Source: Vibrio cortegadensis (GTDB lineage Bacteria > Pseudomonadota > Gammaproteobacteria > Enterobacterales > Vibrionaceae). Taken from it: a stretch of 64,000 nt of DNA. The DNA is taken from NCBI RefSeq assembly GCF_024347395.1, contig NZ_AP025473.1, positions 930,001-994,000 on the forward strand. The letters run 5' to 3'. The translations under genes were made by a program, and so were the position numbers. The notes beneath the pieces are model-generated. The model was not told where the DNA came from. It saw only the letters and a list, made by a program, of their open reading frames with translations, and searched no databases. Position 1 is the first letter of the stretch; the number at the start of each line of letters is the position of its first letter. This document shows, one piece after another, positions 61,775 to 64,000 of the stretch.

Positions 61775-64000
61775 ATGGGAAAATTTGCGCAGCTTAGAAA
61801 AAATATCTGGATGATTTTTTCAATCATCTTTATATCATCCTTAATGCTGCTTTTTTATACGTCATACACTAGTTGGGAATCCAGTCAGCAGACAGTACTT
61901 AATAAACAAAAGAATCATGTTGATTTGTTCGGCAACTCTGTTCGAGCGTTTCTTGAATCCCAAGAGTCGTTGCTCGATGTCTTAGGTGTTCAGCTTATTG
62001 CACGACATAAAATTCCAGAACAGCCATTACATGATGCTGCACTTGATCATACGATGAATACCAACCCAGCTTTTATTGGGTTAGGGCTTATTGCCTATGA
62101 TGGGACACCACTTGTCGCAAGCTCAAATTTTGATCTTGATAAAGTCCCAAACCTAATGCTCAATGAAGGGAGTCGAAAAACATTCGTTCAAGCCCGTGAT
62201 AGTAAAAAAATAACGACGGGGCAAAATTATGAGATAAATGGTCTGGACTCAATAACGTTAGCGATGCCGATTCGTAAAGCGATTTATATCCCGAAAGATG
62301 CATCCCAAGCCATTGCTGTGATGACTGCGGGTATTCGACTCGATAATACACCAATATTTAATGGTCATGATGATTTAGCGCCCTATCATAAGATTGAAAT
62401 TGTTCGAAGTGATCGATTTCTACAATTTAGTTCCCAAAGTGAAGTTGTCGATTATAGTAAGCCTGTAAGTGACTCTTATTTCCGAAGTCTGAACGAGAAT
62501 GTTAACAGTGATGACTACTTTTCCGTTTTTGAATACGAGGCTGAGGGGACTGGTAGTAAGTTACAAATCGTTGCTCACTATGATCCTTTTCTTGAAGTAT
62601 GGTTTGTATCTAAAGTCGATAAAAAATATTTGTTGCAAAGCTACTTTGACCACTTAGCGCTCAATGCAGGTGTTTTCCTCCTTTATAATTTCTTTATCTT
62701 TTTTCTTATTCGTACTATCGCCAGTTCCGAAAAGCGAAAAGAGAAAGAGCTGCTGCGTCTGGCTAATCATGATGCCTTGACGGGGTTGCCAAATCGAATG
62801 GAGTTGTTTGGTCAAATTCGTCAAACTTTAAATAGCCTAGAATACGAATATAACCATCATGCACTGCTGTTTTTGGATATTGATGATTTCAAGAGCATTA
62901 ACGATGCTCATGGGCATGAATATGGTGATCTCCTGCTCATTGAAACGGCATCTAGAATTAATCAGAGTATTAGGCTGTGTGATGTGCTGACTCGTTTTGG
63001 TGGAGATGAATTTGTCATTTTACTGTCTGGATTAGGGGTTGATACAGAGAAATCTAATCTTACGGTTGAAAATACCGTTGATCATCTGCTTGAAATATTG
63101 TCGAAACCATATGCGCTTAAAGAGTACATCTACAACAGTAGTGTCAGTGTTGGCATTGTCCTATTTGATGATGACTCGAGTTCAGAGTCTGAACTCATCA
63201 AACATGCTGATATTGCGATGTATAGGGCTAAAAACTCAGGAAAAAATACTTACTCTGTTTTCGATCCTCAAATGCAAATTGATGTGGCGTCTGAATTTTT
63301 GCTGGAAGCTCAATTAAGAAAGGCGGTACGCGACAACCAGCTTGAATTATTCTACCAGCCCCAAGTTGACCACGATAACAACATCATCGGAGCAGAAGGG
63401 TTGTTACGTTGGATTCATCCAGAAAATGGAATGGTAGGGCCAAATGAATTTATCCCGCTTGCTGAAAAGACCGGGCTTATTATTCCTATTGGGAAAATGG
63501 TTTTAGAAATGGCCTGTGAAGAGTTAAGTCGTTGGCAACAAGATGCCTCAAAAGATCATTTAACTCTGTCTGTTAATGTGAGTTACAAACAGTTCAAAGA
63601 GCTTGATTTTGTTGCTCACATTCAACAATTAATCAGCGATTACCATATTCAAAGTGGGCGCTTAAAACTTGAATTAACGGAAAGCATGCTGGCGGATGAT
63701 ATTGAAAGTACCATTGTGCATATGAATGAGTTACGAGAGAGTGGTGTGAAGTTCTCTTTGGATGATTTCGGGACGGGGTATTCATCGCTTAAATACCTTA
63801 AAAAATTGCCACTCAGTCAGCTAAAAATCGATAAATCATTTATCAATGAGCTAGTGTCAGATGCTAATGATCAGTGCATTGTAAAGACAATCATTTCGAT
63901 GTCCAAAGAACTTGGGTTTAATATTATAGCTGAAGGTGTAGAGACATCAGAACAGAAGCGATACTTAGAGCAAGCGGGTTGTGCTTTTTACCAAGGATAT
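61775..64000 (+). CDS. Membrane GGDEF-EAL protein (3' end outside window)
   Basis: At least 742 residues, open to the window end. An N-terminal membrane segment (12-30) leads to a periplasmic dCache-like sensor (about 35-290), a second segment near 295-318, a GGDEF domain (about 325-485) and an EAL domain from about 510. The diguanylate cyclase site is FGGDEF near 410 with an intact inhibitory RLCD upstream. The phosphodiesterase motif reads AEGLLRW (EGL instead of EAL), with LELTES, DDFGTGYSSLKYL, KIDKSFI and AEGVET present. Both activities are possible. The start is taken at ATG 61775 behind weak GAAGGT sequence. Confidence 0.9.
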   Translation, partial: MGKFAQLRKNIWMIFSIIFISSLMLLFYTSYTSWESSQQTVLNKQKNHVDLFGNSVRAFLESQESLLDVLGVQLIARHKIPEQPLHDAALDHTMNTNPAFIGLGLIAYDGTPLVASSNFDLDKVPNLMLNEGSRKTFVQARDSKKITTGQNYEINGLDSITLAMPIRKAIYIPKDASQAIAVMTAGIRLDNTPIFNGHDDLAPYHKIEIVRSDRFLQFSSQSEVVDYSKPVSDSYFRSLNENVNSDDYFSVFEYEAEGTGSKLQIVAHYDPFLEVWFVSKVDKKYLLQSYFDHLALNAGVFLLYNFFIFFLIRTIASSEKRKEKELLRLANHDALTGLPNRMELFGQIRQTLNSLEYEYNHHALLFLDIDDFKSINDAHGHEYGDLLLIETASRINQSIRLCDVLTRFGGDEFVILLSGLGVDTEKSNLTVENTVDHLLEILSKPYALKEYIYNSSVSVGIVLFDDDSSSESELIKHADIAMYRAKNSGKNTYSVFDPQMQIDVASEFLLEAQLRKAVRDNQLELFYQPQVDHDNNIIGAEGLLRWIHPENGMVGPNEFIPLAEKTGLIIPIGKMVLEMACEELSRWQQDASKDHLTLSVNVSYKQFKELDFVAHIQQLISDYHIQSGRLKLELTESMLADDIESTIVHMNELRESGVKFSLDDFGTGYSSLKYLKKLPLSQLKIDKSFINELVSDANDQCIVKTIISMSKELGFNIIAEGVETSEQKRYLEQAGCAFYQGY

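Noticed and set aside
1..64000. Prophage, integron, insertion sequence or CRISPR array
   Set aside because: No transposase, integrase, phage structural gene, attC-like repeat or spaced direct-repeat array was seen; the only tandem array has units of 14 bases without spacers.

Overview
The window is about 64 kb of low-GC gammaproteobacterial DNA that reads as Vibrionaceae, most likely Aliivibrio or a close Vibrio relative. This is inferred from gene content and protein wording: a bet operon fused to a choline ABC transporter (betIBA-choXWV), a lipoprotein NutA/UshA-type 5'-nucleotidase, a second FabH-like ketosynthase, DUF2986 and DUF3069 proteins known mainly from vibrios, and an HlyU/BigR-like regulator. 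I could not run a database search, so the genus is an inference. I see no prophage, insertion sequence, CRISPR array or rRNA operon. Two tRNAs lie near the left edge. Both ends of the window cut a gene: the 3' part of a secreted-protein gene at the left and a GGDEF-EAL gene running off the right.

Layout. 1-0.95 kb: secreted protein fragment, then tRNA-Leu(UAA) and tRNA-Cys(GCA) with a shared terminator. 1.3-2.9 kb: DcuC-family dicarboxylate carrier. 3.2-10.3 kb: choline uptake and its oxidation to glycine betaine (betI, betB, betA, choX, choW, choV) in one direction, with a BetI-type operator. 10.6-15.6 kb: nitrite assimilation/detoxification (nirB, nirD, nirC) followed by cobA, whose product starts the siroheme branch that supplies the NirB cofactor; the nirB promoter carries FNR and NarL/NarP sites at class II spacing. 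15.7-20.7 kb: NYN-domain protein, DUF2986, YgbA-like protein, a divergent MATE exporter/AraC pair, and an MFS transporter with a 14-bp tandem repeat downstream. 20.9-30.1 kb: NutA, FabH-like, Tag-like glycosylase, TDT carrier, ClcA, a candidate structured RNA, a CobW GTPase and a YlqF/RbgA GTPase. 30.7-35.4 kb: lone carbamate kinase, then a reactive-sulfur module (CoA-disulfide reductase/rhodanese divergent from an ArsR-type persulfide sensor and two YeeE-type permeases) with three copies of one operator. 36-38.7 kb: anaerobic ribonucleotide reductase nrdD-nrdG.

38.8-45.1 kb: aromatic/aspartate aminotransferase, retropepsin-like lipoprotein, a periplasmic binding protein paired with an HD-GYP c-di-GMP phosphodiesterase, a small outer-membrane barrel and a BOF protein. 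45.2-49.4 kb: cobQ overlapping modA, then modB and modC. 49.4-57.1 kb: DUF3069, REC-GGDEF, an unrecognised protein, DUF2164, cytochrome b561-YceI, a formate/nitrite channel fused to CBS domains, a YeiE-like LysR regulator and a DUF1097 membrane protein. 57.2-64 kb: OLD-family nuclease, a 5'-nucleotidase without signal peptide, a well-formed 31-codon membrane ORF, and the GGDEF-EAL protein.

Themes. Much of the window concerns anaerobic or redox-variable life (DcuC, NirBDC, NrdDG, formate/nitrite channels, molybdate uptake, reactive sulfur, YgbA), osmoprotection, and c-di-GMP signalling. The most worthwhile unexplained items are the orphan terminator with upstream RNA structure at 27.8-27.9 kb, the 31-codon membrane ORF at 61.15 kb, the triple operator of the persulfide module, the FNT-CBS fusion with its TTGATA array, and the 14-bp repeat array. 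I did not find a clear new multi-gene defence or mobile system.
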